A model generated the notes under the pieces. It was not told where the DNA came from. It worked only from the letters and a program-made list of their open reading frames with translations, and did no database searches. Positions 53,240 to 63,828 of a DNA stretch of 64,000 nt are shown piece after piece. The stretch is from assembly GCF_010858045.1 (NCBI RefSeq), contig NZ_JAAGVC010000015.1, positions 1-64,000 on the forward strand, written 5' to 3'. The DNA is from Nocardia cyriacigeorgica. Its GTDB lineage: Bacteria; Actinomycetota; Actinomycetes; Mycobacteriales; Mycobacteriaceae. Both the position numbers and the translations under genes were made by a program. Positions within the stretch are counted from its first letter, which is position 1; each line of letters opens with the position of its first letter.

Positions 53240-54307
53240 ATGACCACCAGCCCGGACCGGCTGCGCACCCGGCTGCCCGAAATCAGCACGCGCGCCTGGG
53301 AACATCCGGCCGATCGCACCGCTCTGGTGGCGTTGCGCTCGCTCGGCGGCTTCGACCTGGTCCTGCGCACCCTGTCGGGGCTGCTACGCGAACGCCAGTA
53401 CCGGCTGATGTATCTGGCGACGGCGGTACGCGTCGATGAACGCCAGTTCCGTTCCCTGCACCAGCTGCGGCAGGACTGCGTCGAGATTCTCGACGCGCCC
53501 ACCACACCCGAACTGTTCGTCGTGCAGAGCCCGGAGGTGAACGCTTTCACCATCGGCATGGACAAGCCGTTCATCGTGCTGACCACCGGGCTGGTCGATC
53601 TGCTCGACCACGAGGAGATGCGCTTCACCATCGGCCATGAGCTCGGCCACGCGTTGTCCGGGCACGCGGTCTACCGCACGATGCTGATGCATCTGCTGCG
53701 GATGGCCGACGGCATGGGCTGGATGCCGATCGGCGGCTGGGCCCTGCGCGCCATTGTCGCCGCGCTGATGGAATGGAGCCGTAAATCCGAACTCTCCGGC
53801 GACCGGGCCGGCCTGCTGTGCGGGCAGGATGTGGAGGCCTCGGTGCGCGTGCATATGAAGCTGGCGGGCGGTGCGCGGGTCGGTGAGATGAATCTCGGCG
53901 CGTTCCTGGCCCAGGCCGAGGACTACGAGCGTTCCGGTGACCTGCGCGACGGCGTGCTCAAGCTGCTGAACCTGGAGCTGCAGAGCCACCCGTTCTCGGT
54001 GCTGCGGGCCGCCGAGCTGCGCCGCTGGATCCAGAGCGGTGACTACGAGCGCATCCTCGGCGGTGATTTTCCGCGGCGGGCGCACGATAAGAACGCCAAG
54101 ATCAGCGATGAGATCAAAGAGGCGGCGCGCAGCTATCGCGACACCTTCGATCAGTCCGAGGATCCGTTGATCCGGACGGTGCGCACGCTGGGGCGCGATG
54201 TGGGCGCCGCGGTGAACACCGTCGGCCAGGAGGTCGGCGGCGCGGTGGCCGATCTCGGCAAACGGTTCACCGAATGGCGACGGGGTTCGGACTCGGTCAG
54301 CGAGTGA
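53240..54307 (+). CDS. M48-family metalloprotease
   Basis: 355 residues from the ATG at 53240 with a GGGGG stretch upstream; the frame is open earlier across the divergent leader but that part is not coding. Zinc motif H-E-L-G-H in T-I-G-H-E-L-G-H-A-L-S-G-H, third ligand likely Glu/Asp in E-L-S-G-D-R-A-G. The C-terminal ~90 residues are charged, ending in a helical V-G-Q-E-V-G-G-A-V-A-D-L segment. There is no clear signal peptide; weak hydrophobic stretches (M-L-M-H-L-L-R-M) may associate with the membrane. Corresponds in position to Rv2401-region genes but the function is unknown. Confidence 0.85.
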   Translation: MTTSPDRLRTRLPEISTRAWEHPADRTALVALRSLGGFDLVLRTLSGLLRERQYRLMYLATAVRVDERQFRSLHQLRQDCVEILDAPTTPELFVVQSPEVNAFTIGMDKPFIVLTTGLVDLLDHEEMRFTIGHELGHALSGHAVYRTMLMHLLRMADGMGWMPIGGWALRAIVAALMEWSRKSELSGDRAGLLCGQDVEASVRVHMKLAGGARVGEMNLGAFLAQAEDYERSGDLRDGVLKLLNLELQSHPFSVLRAAELRRWIQSGDYERILGGDFPRRAHDKNAKISDEIKEAARSYRDTFDQSEDPLIRTVRTLGRDVGAAVNTVGQEVGGAVADLGKRFTEWRRGSDSVSE

Positions 54308-54374
54308 AGAACCAGGCCACCAGCACCAGCACCAGCAGGGCGACCAGGGCCAGCTGAACCCGCGAGCGTGGCAT
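54297..54374 (-). CDS. Candidate 25-residue single-pass membrane peptide
   Basis: A 25-codon ORF whose ATG overlaps the stop of the upstream 93-residue gene (TGATG). The product is basic at the start, then Q-L-A-L-V-A-L-L-V-L-V-L-V-A-W-F-F, a perfect membrane helix. Its 3' end overlaps the M48 gene end by 11 nt on the other strand. Coupled start and clean helix support it; size and overlap argue for caution. Confidence 0.4.
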   Translation of the reverse strand: MPRSRVQLALVALLVLVLVAWFFTR

Positions 54375-54655
54375 CAGCGGGCTCCGCTCTGCGCGTGCTC
54401 GCGGGGCTCGACCAGCGGTTCCACCGGAGCCGCCTGCGCCAGCCGAGCCGAACGATAGCGGCCCGCCCGGACCCGATGCTGAGCCAGCGCGACCCGATGC
54501 TGGACGACCTTCAACGAGCGGTCGAGCACGTAGGCGATGGCGAAGCTGATCGGCACCATGCCCACCAGCACCACCAGGAACTGCGGGATGAACGGAAGTC
54601 CCGCCACCCACAGTTCGAAGCCGTCCCACCAACCCGCTATGCGATCCACGATCAC
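54374..54655 (-). CDS. Small membrane protein
   Basis: 93 residues. One hydrophobic helix near residues 20-45 (F-I-P-Q-F-L-V-V-L-V-G-M-V-P-I) follows a W-W-D-G-F start, then a basic amphipathic tail. Unrecognised family. It is divergent from the methyltransferase and followed by the 25-residue membrane ORF with an overlapping start, so the pair may be co-translated. Role unknown. Confidence 0.6.
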   Translation of the reverse strand: MIVDRIAGWWDGFELWVAGLPFIPQFLVVLVGMVPISFAIAYVLDRSLKVVQHRVALAQHRVRAGRYRSARLAQAAPVEPLVEPREHAQSGAR

Positions 54656-54706
54656 CAGCCTAATCGACGCCGGGCAGCGGCCTCCGTCCTCGGCACGGCC
54701 CGAGCG

Positions 54707-54737
54707 TTGACCTCAACCGTGGTTGAGAGTGCAACCT
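54707..54737 (+). promoter_or_regulatory. MerR-type leaderless promoter with internal dyad
   Basis: TTGACC (54707-54712), 19-nt spacer, CAACCT (54732-54737), then exactly 7 nt to the ATG at 54745. CTCAACC and GGTTGAG (54712-54727) form a perfect 7-bp dyad within the spacer. Same layout as the promoter at 29044-29074, typical for activation by a MerR/SoxR-family protein. No MerR gene lies in the window. Confidence 0.7.
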
Positions 54738-54744
54738 GGAAGGC

Positions 54745-55401
54745 ATGACACGAGCAGCGGAATTCTGGAACACCGTCTACGACAACGACACCGCCCCCTG
54801 GGTGATCGGCGAACCGCAGCCCGCGATCGTCGAGCTCGAACGCACCGGGGCGATCCGGGGCCGGGTGCTCGATCCCGGCAGCGGCGCCGGTGAGCACACG
54901 ATTCTGCTCACCACACTCGGGTACGACGTGCTCGGCATCGACCTGTCGCCGAGTGCGGTCGACTACGCCCGCCGCAATGCCGCCGCCAAGGGCGCGCCGA
55001 ACGCGCGGTTCGAGGTGGTCGATGTACTGGCCATCGCCGAACACCGGCCGGATGATTTCGGCCCCTTCGACACCATCGTCGACAGCGCACTGTTCCACGT
55101 CTTCGGCGAGGACCCCGAGGCCAGGGCCACCTACGTGCGTGGTTTGCACGCGATCTGCGCGCCGGGCGGGACGGTACACATCCTGGCGCTCTCCGATGCC
55201 GAACCCGGATTCGGTCCGCGGATCAGCGATGCGATCATCCGGGACGCCTTCACCGACGGCTGGGAGGTCGAGGAGCTGCGTCCGGCCAGGTACCGCGGCC
55301 GCAATACCGAGGTCGTGGCCGATGAGGTCGCCCGGCTCGGGCTGCCGCAGGACGGCCCGATCGATACCGCGGCCTGGCTGGCCCGCATCCGCCGAGTGTG
55401 A
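54745..55401 (+). CDS. Class I SAM-dependent methyltransferase
   Basis: 218 residues. SAM site V-L-D-P-G-S-G-A-G-E-H-T (motif I), L-G-I-D-L-S (motif II), then F-D-T-I-V-D-S-A-L-F-H-V-F. The length and the W-x-x-x-Y start resemble thiopurine-type small-molecule methyltransferases. The acceptor is unknown. The gene is apparently leaderless and driven by a MerR-type promoter, so it may belong to a stress or toxic-compound response. Confidence 0.88.
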   Translation: MTRAAEFWNTVYDNDTAPWVIGEPQPAIVELERTGAIRGRVLDPGSGAGEHTILLTTLGYDVLGIDLSPSAVDYARRNAAAKGAPNARFEVVDVLAIAEHRPDDFGPFDTIVDSALFHVFGEDPEARATYVRGLHAICAPGGTVHILALSDAEPGFGPRISDAIIRDAFTDGWEVEELRPARYRGRNTEVVADEVARLGLPQDGPIDTAAWLARIRRV

Positions 55402-55481
55402 GAGCCGACCGCGCCGGTGGCGGGTTCGGTCACCGGCGCGGTGCGGTGGACGCACCCCGGCTCGGACGCGATCATGAGGTT

Positions 55482-57452
55482 ATGGCGATCTCCGAGGAGC
55501 AGGTCCAGCAGACGGCGCATTCGCTCATCGAATCCCGGCACCGCTCGAATTTCCCGCCGATCGACGACTATGCCTTCCTGTCGGACTGCGAAACCACCTG
55601 CCTGATCGCCAGCAACGGCTCGGTCGAGTGGATGTGTGTGCCACGCCCGGATTCGCCGAGTGTGTTCGGTGCGATGCTCGATCGCAACGCAGGCCATTTC
55701 CGGATCGGCCCGTACGGACGCAATGTGCCGGCAGCGCGGCGCTATCTGCCGGGCGGCATCATCCTGGAAACCACCTGGCAGACCGCGACCGGCTGGCTGA
55801 TCGTGCGCGACGCGCTGATACTCGGGCCGTGGCACAACAACTTTCAGCGCAGCAAGACCCACCGGCGCACGCCGATGGACTGGGACGCCGAGCACATGCT
55901 GCTGCGCACCGTGAAATGCGTCAGCGGCATCGTCGAACTGGAGATGAGCTGCGAGCCCTCCTTCGACTACCACCGGGAGACGGCGCACTGGGAGTACACC
56001 GGCAAGGTGTACGAGGAGGCCACCGCGCAATGCGCCGCCGACCCGAGCGCGGGCCCGACGCTGGTGCTCACCACGGATCTGCGCCTGGGCATCGAGGGCC
56101 GGGAGGCGCGCGCCCGCACCCGGATGGAAGAGGGCGATCAGGTGTATGTGGCCTTGACCTGGTCGGAACTACCGGCGCCGCAGACCTTCGACGAAGCGGC
56201 GCAGAAGATGTGGACCACCACCGAATGCTGGCGGCAATGGATCACGCTCGGCAAATTCCCCGACCATCCCTGGCGTAGCTACTTGCAGCGCAGCGCGCTC
56301 ACGCTCAAAGGCCTGACCTACGCGCCCACCGGTGCGCTGATGGCGGCGCCGACCACGTCGCTGCCGGAAACACCGGGCGGGGAACGCAATTGGGACTACC
56401 GCTACAGCTGGGTGCGGGATTCGACCTTCGCCCTGTGGGGCCTGTACACCCTCGGCCTCGACCGCGAGGCCGACGACTTCTTCGCCTTCCTCAACGACGC
56501 GACCACCGGCCCGGACGGTGAACCCGTTCCGCTGCAGGTGCTCTACGGGATCGGCGGCGAACGCACACTCACCGAGACCACCCTCGACCACCTGTCCGGG
56601 TACGACTCGGCGCGACCGGTGCGCATCGGCAACGGCGCCTATGCCCAGGATCAGCACGATATCTGGGGCACCATGCTCGATTCGGTGTATTTGCACGTCA
56701 AATCGCGCCAGCATGTGCCGGAGACATTGTGGCCGCTGCTGGAACGTCAAGTGGGAGCGGCGATCCGGCACTGGCGCGAACCCGATCGCGGCATCTGGGA
56801 GGTGCGCGGCGAGCCGCAGCATTTCACCTCCTCGAAGATCATGTGCTGGGTGGCGCTGGACCGCGGTGCGAAACTGGCCGAGCTGCACGGCGAGCTGGAG
56901 ATCTCGGCCCGCTGGTACGCCATCGCCGAGGAGATCAAAGACGATGTGCTCACCCACGGCGTCGACGCCGACGGCGTGCTCACCCAGACCTACGGCGGCA
57001 GCACTCTCGACGCTTCCCTGCTGCTGGCGGTGCTGACCCGTTTCCTGCCACCCGACGATCACCGCATCCGCGCCACCGTCCTCGCCATCGCCGACCGGCT
57101 CACCGAGAACGGCCTGGTGCTGCGCTACCGCACCGAAACCACCGACGACGGACTCTCCGGCACCGAGGGCACCTTCACCATCTGCTCGTTCTGGCTGGTG
57201 TCTGCGCTGGTGGAGATCGGTGAACTACCGCGGGCCAGGCAGCTGTGCGAACGGCTGCTCGGCTACGCCAGCCCGCTGCGGCTCTACGCCGAGGAGATCG
57301 AACCGCACAGCGGCCGCCATCTCGGCAATTTCCCGCAGGCCTTCACCCATCTGGCGTTGATCAACGCGGTCACCCACATCATCCGCGCCGAGGAGGCGGG
57401 TGAGGCCGGACGGTTCCGGCCCGCGCATACCCCGGCCACCCAGCACGGGTAG
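55482..57452 (+). CDS. GH15-family glycoside hydrolase (trehalase/glucoamylase-like)
   Basis: 656 residues from the ATG at 55482. N-terminal beta-sandwich (P-P-I-D-D-Y-A-F-L-S-D-C, then N-G-S-V-E-W-M-C-V-P) and an (alpha/alpha)6 barrel with the acid/base regions N-W-D-Y-R-Y-S-W-V-R-D and G-T-F-T-I-C-S-F-W. Actinobacterial members include trehalases (Rv2402 type). Both catalytic Glu regions are present (E-V-R-G-E and S-G-T-E-G-T-F). Cytoplasmic, no signal peptide. Lies in the same order relative to the sulfate transporter and lepA as Rv2402 in M. tuberculosis. Confidence 0.9.
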   Translation: MAISEEQVQQTAHSLIESRHRSNFPPIDDYAFLSDCETTCLIASNGSVEWMCVPRPDSPSVFGAMLDRNAGHFRIGPYGRNVPAARRYLPGGIILETTWQTATGWLIVRDALILGPWHNNFQRSKTHRRTPMDWDAEHMLLRTVKCVSGIVELEMSCEPSFDYHRETAHWEYTGKVYEEATAQCAADPSAGPTLVLTTDLRLGIEGREARARTRMEEGDQVYVALTWSELPAPQTFDEAAQKMWTTTECWRQWITLGKFPDHPWRSYLQRSALTLKGLTYAPTGALMAAPTTSLPETPGGERNWDYRYSWVRDSTFALWGLYTLGLDREADDFFAFLNDATTGPDGEPVPLQVLYGIGGERTLTETTLDHLSGYDSARPVRIGNGAYAQDQHDIWGTMLDSVYLHVKSRQHVPETLWPLLERQVGAAIRHWREPDRGIWEVRGEPQHFTSSKIMCWVALDRGAKLAELHGELEISARWYAIAEEIKDDVLTHGVDADGVLTQTYGGSTLDASLLLAVLTRFLPPDDHRIRATVLAIADRLTENGLVLRYRTETTDDGLSGTEGTFTICSFWLVSALVEIGELPRARQLCERLLGYASPLRLYAEEIEPHSGRHLGNFPQAFTHLALINAVTHIIRAEEAGEAGRFRPAHTPATQHG

Positions 57453-57468
57453 CGGCTTGGTCGTCGCA

Positions 57469-57511
57469 CCGGCCGGGATGCCAGGTGGGATGCTTCTCCG
57501 GGCCCGGCCGG
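57469..57511. terminator. Inverted repeat between convergent GH15 and dynamin-like genes
   Basis: CCGGCCGGG (57469-57477) and CCCGGCCGG (57503-57511) are perfect 9-bp arms with a 25-nt loop, within the 60-nt gap between two converging genes. Probably a shared bidirectional terminator; no T-tract. Confidence 0.5.
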
Positions 57512-57512
57512 C

Positions 57513-59318
57513 TCAGGCGGTGACCAAGGCGTCGGCGCGTTCGCGCACCGCGCGCAATGTCGCCATATCGGCGTCGATCCGGTCCAGCCGGTCACGCCCG
57601 CCCTCGCCGTATTTGGCGCCCGCCTCCTCGGCGACCCGCAACGCTTCGTCGGCGCTGCGCAGCACGTCGGTGGCGATCTCGGTGAAATGGTCGCGCAGCG
57701 CGCGTTGGGTCGCGCGCAGGCGATTGCGGGATTCCTTGCTCACCTGGAACACGACATCGTCCATCAGGCGGGCCACCGCCACCTTGGCCTCGGCCTGCCG
57801 CCGCTGCTTACGGGCCCGGCGGTCGTCCCACAGCGCGTTGATACCCAGCAGCACACCGGCGCCGGCCGAATACCAGTTCACCAGCGACATTCCGAGCAGG
57901 CTGGTGGCAAGACCGACCATCAAGATGCCGCCGTAGGAACCGCGCAGGGCTGAAAGGAACTGCTGGGTGAGGCTGGTCTTCGCGCTTTCCAACGGCTCCA
58001 GCGGCGCCACCTGTTCGAGCACCTCACCAGGCTGCTCCAACCGCACCTCCGGTAGCTGCGGGGCACGATGATCGGCCGGGAATTTCGCCGCCACCTGCTC
58101 CGACAGCTCCACCGATCGGTAGTGCGCCATCGCGAAGTTCTCCTCGACGGCCTCACAGATGCGGGCGTCCAGGTCGGCGCCGAATTCGTTCCAGCGCCGC
58201 GCCGGGTCGGTCTGGGCGATCTCGGCCTCCGCGTCGCGGACCAGGCTGCGCAGGCGGTGACGTAGATCGTGTTCGATATCGGCCATCAGCTCGGTACTGC
58301 CGTCGGCCAGGGTGACCTGCCAGTTGGCGGTCCGTTGACGCAGCTGATCGGCCTCGTCGCGGGCGGCCGCCAGCTGTGCGGTGATCTCCGAGCGCCGACG
58401 TGGATCACGCAGGGTTTCCGCTTCGGTGCGCAGCGAAGCGGCCAGATGGTCGCAGACCAGCCGGATATCGCCCGCCGCCGCTTCGGTGGCCACCTCGTCG
58501 GCGCGGTTGACGATGAAATCGCGCAGATGATCGACCAGCTGCGGCACACCGGATTCGATATCGCGCTGGTAGTTGCCCACCAATCCGGCCTGCCGATGCA
58601 TCTCCGCCGATACCGGGGCGACCGCGAAACCGAGGCCGGCGGCGTCGAGCAGATCCCGGTTGCGCTGCTGAGTATGTGCCCAATGCGAGTGCACGTCGAT
58701 CTTGTTCAGCACGCAGACCACGGTCGGGCAGATCTGCTGGATGCGCTGCAGATGGCTGATCTGGTCGGGTGTCAGCTCGGCGGCGGCGTCACCGACGTAG
58801 AGCACGGCGTCGGCGGCGGCGATCATCGACCAGGTGGTGTTGTCCTCACGGGCCGCGCCCGGCGCGTCCATCAGCACCACGCCCTCGGCCAGCAGCGGGC
58901 TCGGCTGGGTGAACTCGGCCCGGATGACGCCCTTGGCATTGAGTGCGGGCGCCGGATCGAGCGGGTCGACCGGCTGACGTTCGATCCGGCCGCCACCCAG
59001 CGACCGCACCAGGGTGGCCGTCGGCTCCGGGCCGTGCTCGATGATGACGGGAACGCTGATCGGGCTGTCGGTGGCGCTGATCTTCGCCCCGACGAGGGCG
59101 TTGACCAGGCTACTCATCCCGCTCTTCGGGTCACCGACCACCACGAGCCGCACCCGTGGATCGCTCACCCTGCCCCGGACCATGCTCAGCCGGCCGCCGA
59201 GATCGTCACGGCCGGCGGACCGGGTCAGCTCCCGCAGTTCGTCGATGATCCGGATGAGCGGGGCCATGGCGTCCGGATGTTTCACGGTCGCGGCCTCGAG
59301 TCCGGCTGCGGCAGACAA
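57513..59318 (-). CDS. Dynamin-like GTPase (IniA/IniC-like) with altered Walker A
   Basis: 601 residues. GTPase domain: G1 reads G-D-P-K-S-G-M-S-S, so the invariant Lys of G-K-S is Met (codon ATG on the minus strand at ~59117). G3 is D-A-P-G and G4 N-K-I-D. Long helical stalk, then two adjacent hydrophobic helices (G-I-L-M-V-G-L-A-T-S-L-L-G-M and Y-S-A-G-A-G-V-L-L-G, near 480-515) and a coiled-coil C-terminus. This matches bacterial dynamin-like proteins such as IniA/IniC that act at the membrane. Loss of the Lys should weaken nucleotide hydrolysis. Encoded 105 nt after an IniB-like gene on the same strand. Confidence 0.87.
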   Translation of the reverse strand: MSAAAGLEAATVKHPDAMAPLIRIIDELRELTRSAGRDDLGGRLSMVRGRVSDPRVRLVVVGDPKSGMSSLVNALVGAKISATDSPISVPVIIEHGPEPTATLVRSLGGGRIERQPVDPLDPAPALNAKGVIRAEFTQPSPLLAEGVVLMDAPGAAREDNTTWSMIAAADAVLYVGDAAAELTPDQISHLQRIQQICPTVVCVLNKIDVHSHWAHTQQRNRDLLDAAGLGFAVAPVSAEMHRQAGLVGNYQRDIESGVPQLVDHLRDFIVNRADEVATEAAAGDIRLVCDHLAASLRTEAETLRDPRRRSEITAQLAAARDEADQLRQRTANWQVTLADGSTELMADIEHDLRHRLRSLVRDAEAEIAQTDPARRWNEFGADLDARICEAVEENFAMAHYRSVELSEQVAAKFPADHRAPQLPEVRLEQPGEVLEQVAPLEPLESAKTSLTQQFLSALRGSYGGILMVGLATSLLGMSLVNWYSAGAGVLLGINALWDDRRARKQRRQAEAKVAVARLMDDVVFQVSKESRNRLRATQRALRDHFTEIATDVLRSADEALRVAEEAGAKYGEGGRDRLDRIDADMATLRAVRERADALVTA

Positions 59319-59423
59319 CCCTGCTCCTTACTATCGTCGCTGTCGTCGAATCTCTCGCACGCTGTCGGCTCTCATTCGATCATGGCGCCCGCGAGCGCCG
59401 TCAACCCGTCCCGCTTCGCCCGG

Positions 59424-61739
59424 TCACATCATCGCGGGGTCCACGTGCGCGACCACATGGTGGGTCTGCGCCATGGCGGACTCCGGCAGCAGGGCGCCGC
59501 TGAGCTCACCACCGGCCAGACCGTAGGGGCTGTGATCGGCGAACGAGGCCACCGCGAGCAATGCCGGATCATGCGAACCGGAGTCGTAGTCGGCGATCGG
59601 CTTGACGCCGACCTGCGGTTTCATCGTCGGAGCCGGGTTGTTCGGCTGGATGTCCACGGTCGGCGCCTGGGTGGGCGGATCGTAGGTCGGTGCCGTAGGC
59701 CGAGGGGCGCTCACCGTCGGAACATCGGCGGTGGGCACGTCCGCGGTGGGGACATCGGCGGTGGGCACGTCGGCGGTGGGCCGGTCCACCGTCGAGGGCA
59801 GATCCGCCGTGGTCGGGGTGTCGACCGTCGGCTGCGGCCGAGTGCTCGGCTCCGGAGCGTCGGTGGTCTGCGGGCGGGTGGTGGCGCCGCCGGTGCTTCC
59901 GGGCGTGGTGACGTCGTCGTCCGGATCCGACGTGGACGGGCGGGTGCTCGGCTGGCTGCCGCTCGCGCCCGGGGTCTTGGTGATCGGATCGTCGGAGGTC
60001 GAGCTACCTGGCCGGGTGGTGACGCTCGCGCCAGGCAGCTTGGTCACGCTCACATCGGGCGTGGAGGTGCTCGGGTCCGGCGAGGTGGTCTTGCCAGGCG
60101 TGGTCGGGGTCGGCAGCGTCGAGGTGACCGTGGTCGTCCCGCCAGGGGTGGTGCCGGGTGTCATCTGGGTCGGATCGTCGATTCCGGTGCCCGGCGGCGT
60201 CGGCCGCTCGGCGGGCACCGAGCGTTCGAAGATCGCCGGGACCGCCGCTGCGGGGGCGGTGAGCGGGGACGGGCCCGGCGGCGGCGCGATCACATTCGCG
60301 ATCGGTGACGTCGCGGCGTCGGGCTGGATGGTGGTTTGCAGTGGCGTCGCCACCACCGGCTGGGCTACCGCTGCCGGGGCGACGGCCGCGGGGGCGGGCG
60401 CCGGAACCGGGGCGATCGCGGCCGGCGCGACGGAGGCGGCGGGTGCGACCGGCGCGGGCGCGGGAGCGGGCGCCACGGGAGAGACCGGGGCCGCGGCGGC
60501 AGGAGCCGAATGCGGGGCGGCCGTCGCCGAATGCGTGGCTCCGTGCGACGCCGACTGCGCGGCCGAAGCGCCGGTCGCGGCCGAACCCGCACCGCCGGCG
60601 TGCGGCATGGTGACACCGCCGACCAGGCCCTGATGCGCGCCGCCCGGCTCCCCTGCCTCGGCAGCGGAACGCGAACCGTCCGGTACCCGGATACCGTCGG
60701 CCAGCCAGTCGGTGTACTGGTCGAGCTCATCGCCGACGTTGCCGATGCCGAAGTCGACCTTCATCGCGGTGTTCAGGTAGATGCCGTCCGCACCGATGCC
60801 GAAGTCGACGCTCAGCTCGGTGCCGAGGAACACCCCGAGATTGTCGCCGTTGCCGATACCGTCGAACGGGTCGCCCGCGCTGGGCGCCCCGGGAGCGGCG
60901 GCGTCCGGCTGGGCCACGGGCGAGGCGCCCGGCAGCCCGAAGGGGTTGGAGCCGGGGGCGACGAAGCCATTGGTGCCGGGCAGCCCGAAGCCGTGCCCGG
61001 CCTGGCCGAGCCCGTGCCCTGGCAGGCCGAAGCCCTGCCCACCGGGCTCCGCGAGCTCGTCCCCGCCGGTGCCAGGCAGTCCGAATCCGTTCGATGGCCC
61101 ACCGGTCCCCGGGATTCCACCAAGACCTGGCACGCCCTCGGACGTCGAACCGGGCAGACCACCGAGACCGGGGACGCCCTCGCCGGAGGCGCCGGGAATG
61201 CCACCGAGCCCGGGCACGCCGTCACCGCCGGCGCCGGGGATGCCACCGAGCCCAGGAACGCCCTCACCGCTCGAACCGGGCACGCGCATACCGTCGGAAC
61301 CGTTGCCGGGCAACGACGGCAGTCCCAAACCCGCGTCGGTACCGCCGCCCGCGCCGCCGCTGCCGACACCGCCGTCCAGCCGGGGCAGCGGCATGGTGAC
61401 CCACGGGTCGGCCCCGGGATCGTCGACCGCGGGCCCCTGATCGGCGACCGGAGTCTGGGTGTACTCGCCGGGAGCGGGATCCGGGAAGGTGAGCACCGGG
61501 CTCGGAACATCGGGATCGGGATCACTGTTGCGGGCCCAGCCGGCATTCCAGCTGTCCAGGTGGTGTTCGTTGCCCGGCTGAGCCGGAACTCCACCGCCGT
61601 TGGCGGCCACCAGTGCGCCGCCGGTGACGTATGCGCCGCCCCTTGCTACCCGCGCGACACCACTCGCTACACGGTAGGCAGTGTCGCCGCCACGCTCGTC
61701 GGCATCGAAATCGCCGTCGAAGGGCAGGTCACGCGTCAT
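59424..61739 (-). CDS. IniB-like Gly/Pro/Thr-rich protein with internal repeats
   Basis: 771 residues, ATG at 61739 with GGAG 8 nt upstream. No standard domain. A short acidic N-terminus is followed by four 14-residue repeats of the form G-E-G-V-P-G-L-G-G-I-P-G (coded at about 61110-61280), more G-F-G-L-P-G units, a central block with two V-D-F-G-I-G strands (about 330-370), an Ala/Pro tract and a Thr/Pro/Ser tail with five P-T-A-D-V units (59716-59784). The layout, Gly-rich partner directly upstream of a dynamin-like gene, resembles iniB-iniA in M. tuberculosis, an operon induced by cell-wall inhibitors. It is therefore a likely wall-stress protein; this is contextual inference. Confidence 0.7.
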   Translation of the reverse strand: MTRDLPFDGDFDADERGGDTAYRVASGVARVARGGAYVTGGALVAANGGGVPAQPGNEHHLDSWNAGWARNSDPDPDVPSPVLTFPDPAPGEYTQTPVADQGPAVDDPGADPWVTMPLPRLDGGVGSGGAGGGTDAGLGLPSLPGNGSDGMRVPGSSGEGVPGLGGIPGAGGDGVPGLGGIPGASGEGVPGLGGLPGSTSEGVPGLGGIPGTGGPSNGFGLPGTGGDELAEPGGQGFGLPGHGLGQAGHGFGLPGTNGFVAPGSNPFGLPGASPVAQPDAAAPGAPSAGDPFDGIGNGDNLGVFLGTELSVDFGIGADGIYLNTAMKVDFGIGNVGDELDQYTDWLADGIRVPDGSRSAAEAGEPGGAHQGLVGGVTMPHAGGAGSAATGASAAQSASHGATHSATAAPHSAPAAAAPVSPVAPAPAPAPVAPAASVAPAAIAPVPAPAPAAVAPAAVAQPVVATPLQTTIQPDAATSPIANVIAPPPGPSPLTAPAAAVPAIFERSVPAERPTPPGTGIDDPTQMTPGTTPGGTTTVTSTLPTPTTPGKTTSPDPSTSTPDVSVTKLPGASVTTRPGSSTSDDPITKTPGASGSQPSTRPSTSDPDDDVTTPGSTGGATTRPQTTDAPEPSTRPQPTVDTPTTADLPSTVDRPTADVPTADVPTADVPTADVPTVSAPRPTAPTYDPPTQAPTVDIQPNNPAPTMKPQVGVKPIADYDSGSHDPALLAVASFADHSPYGLAGGELSGALLPESAMAQTHHVVAHVDPAMM
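59716..59784 (-). repeat. 15-bp tandem repeats encoding P-T-A-D-V
   Basis: Units of 15 nt (plus-strand form GTGGGCACGTCGGCG and variants) start at 59716, 59731, 59746, 59761 and 59776, the last one diverging. They lie in the 3' part of the IniB-like gene and could vary in number between strains. Confidence 0.8.
61110..61280 (-). repeat. 42-bp tandem repeats in the IniB-like gene
   Basis: Four imperfect 42-nt units encode 14-residue repeats with a V-P-G-L-G-G-I/L-P-G core and a variable three-residue cap (S-S-G, A-G-G, A-S-G, S-T-S). Boundaries are approximate. Confidence 0.75.
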
Positions 61740-61749
61740 ACGACAACTC

Positions 61750-61798
61750 CACTCTCGGGTCTTCCAGCATCCTCACCACGCCGGACCGACCGAGAGTG
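61750..61798 (-). promoter_or_regulatory. 5' UTR hairpin of the IniB-like gene
   Basis: CACTCTCGG (61750-61758) and CCGAGAGTG (61790-61798) form a perfect 9-bp stem with a 31-nt loop. The downstream arm (on the minus strand) ends in the first base of the GGAG ribosome site at 61750-61747, so folding could partly hide it. Confidence 0.5.
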
Positions 61799-61811
61799 AA
61801 GATCAGGTACC

Positions 61812-61840
61812 ACCATATTTGTGCAGAACCCAGCTGTCAC
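61812..61840 (-). promoter_or_regulatory. Candidate promoter of the IniB-like gene
   Basis: On the minus strand GTGACA (61840-61835) and TATGGT (61817-61812) are 17 nt apart, placing the transcript start near 61805, just before the hairpin. Confidence 0.45.
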
Positions 61841-61962
61841 ATCCTCCGGGACGCTGAAAAAGTTAACAACGCCACGCGAATTGCTCCAGCCCCCAGTTAC
61901 CGGGTGGCGACGCCGGCACCGGCCGACGCGCCATTATCCCTGAACAGACCCGAGATCGCGCG

Positions 61963-63828
<1,866 letters not shown>

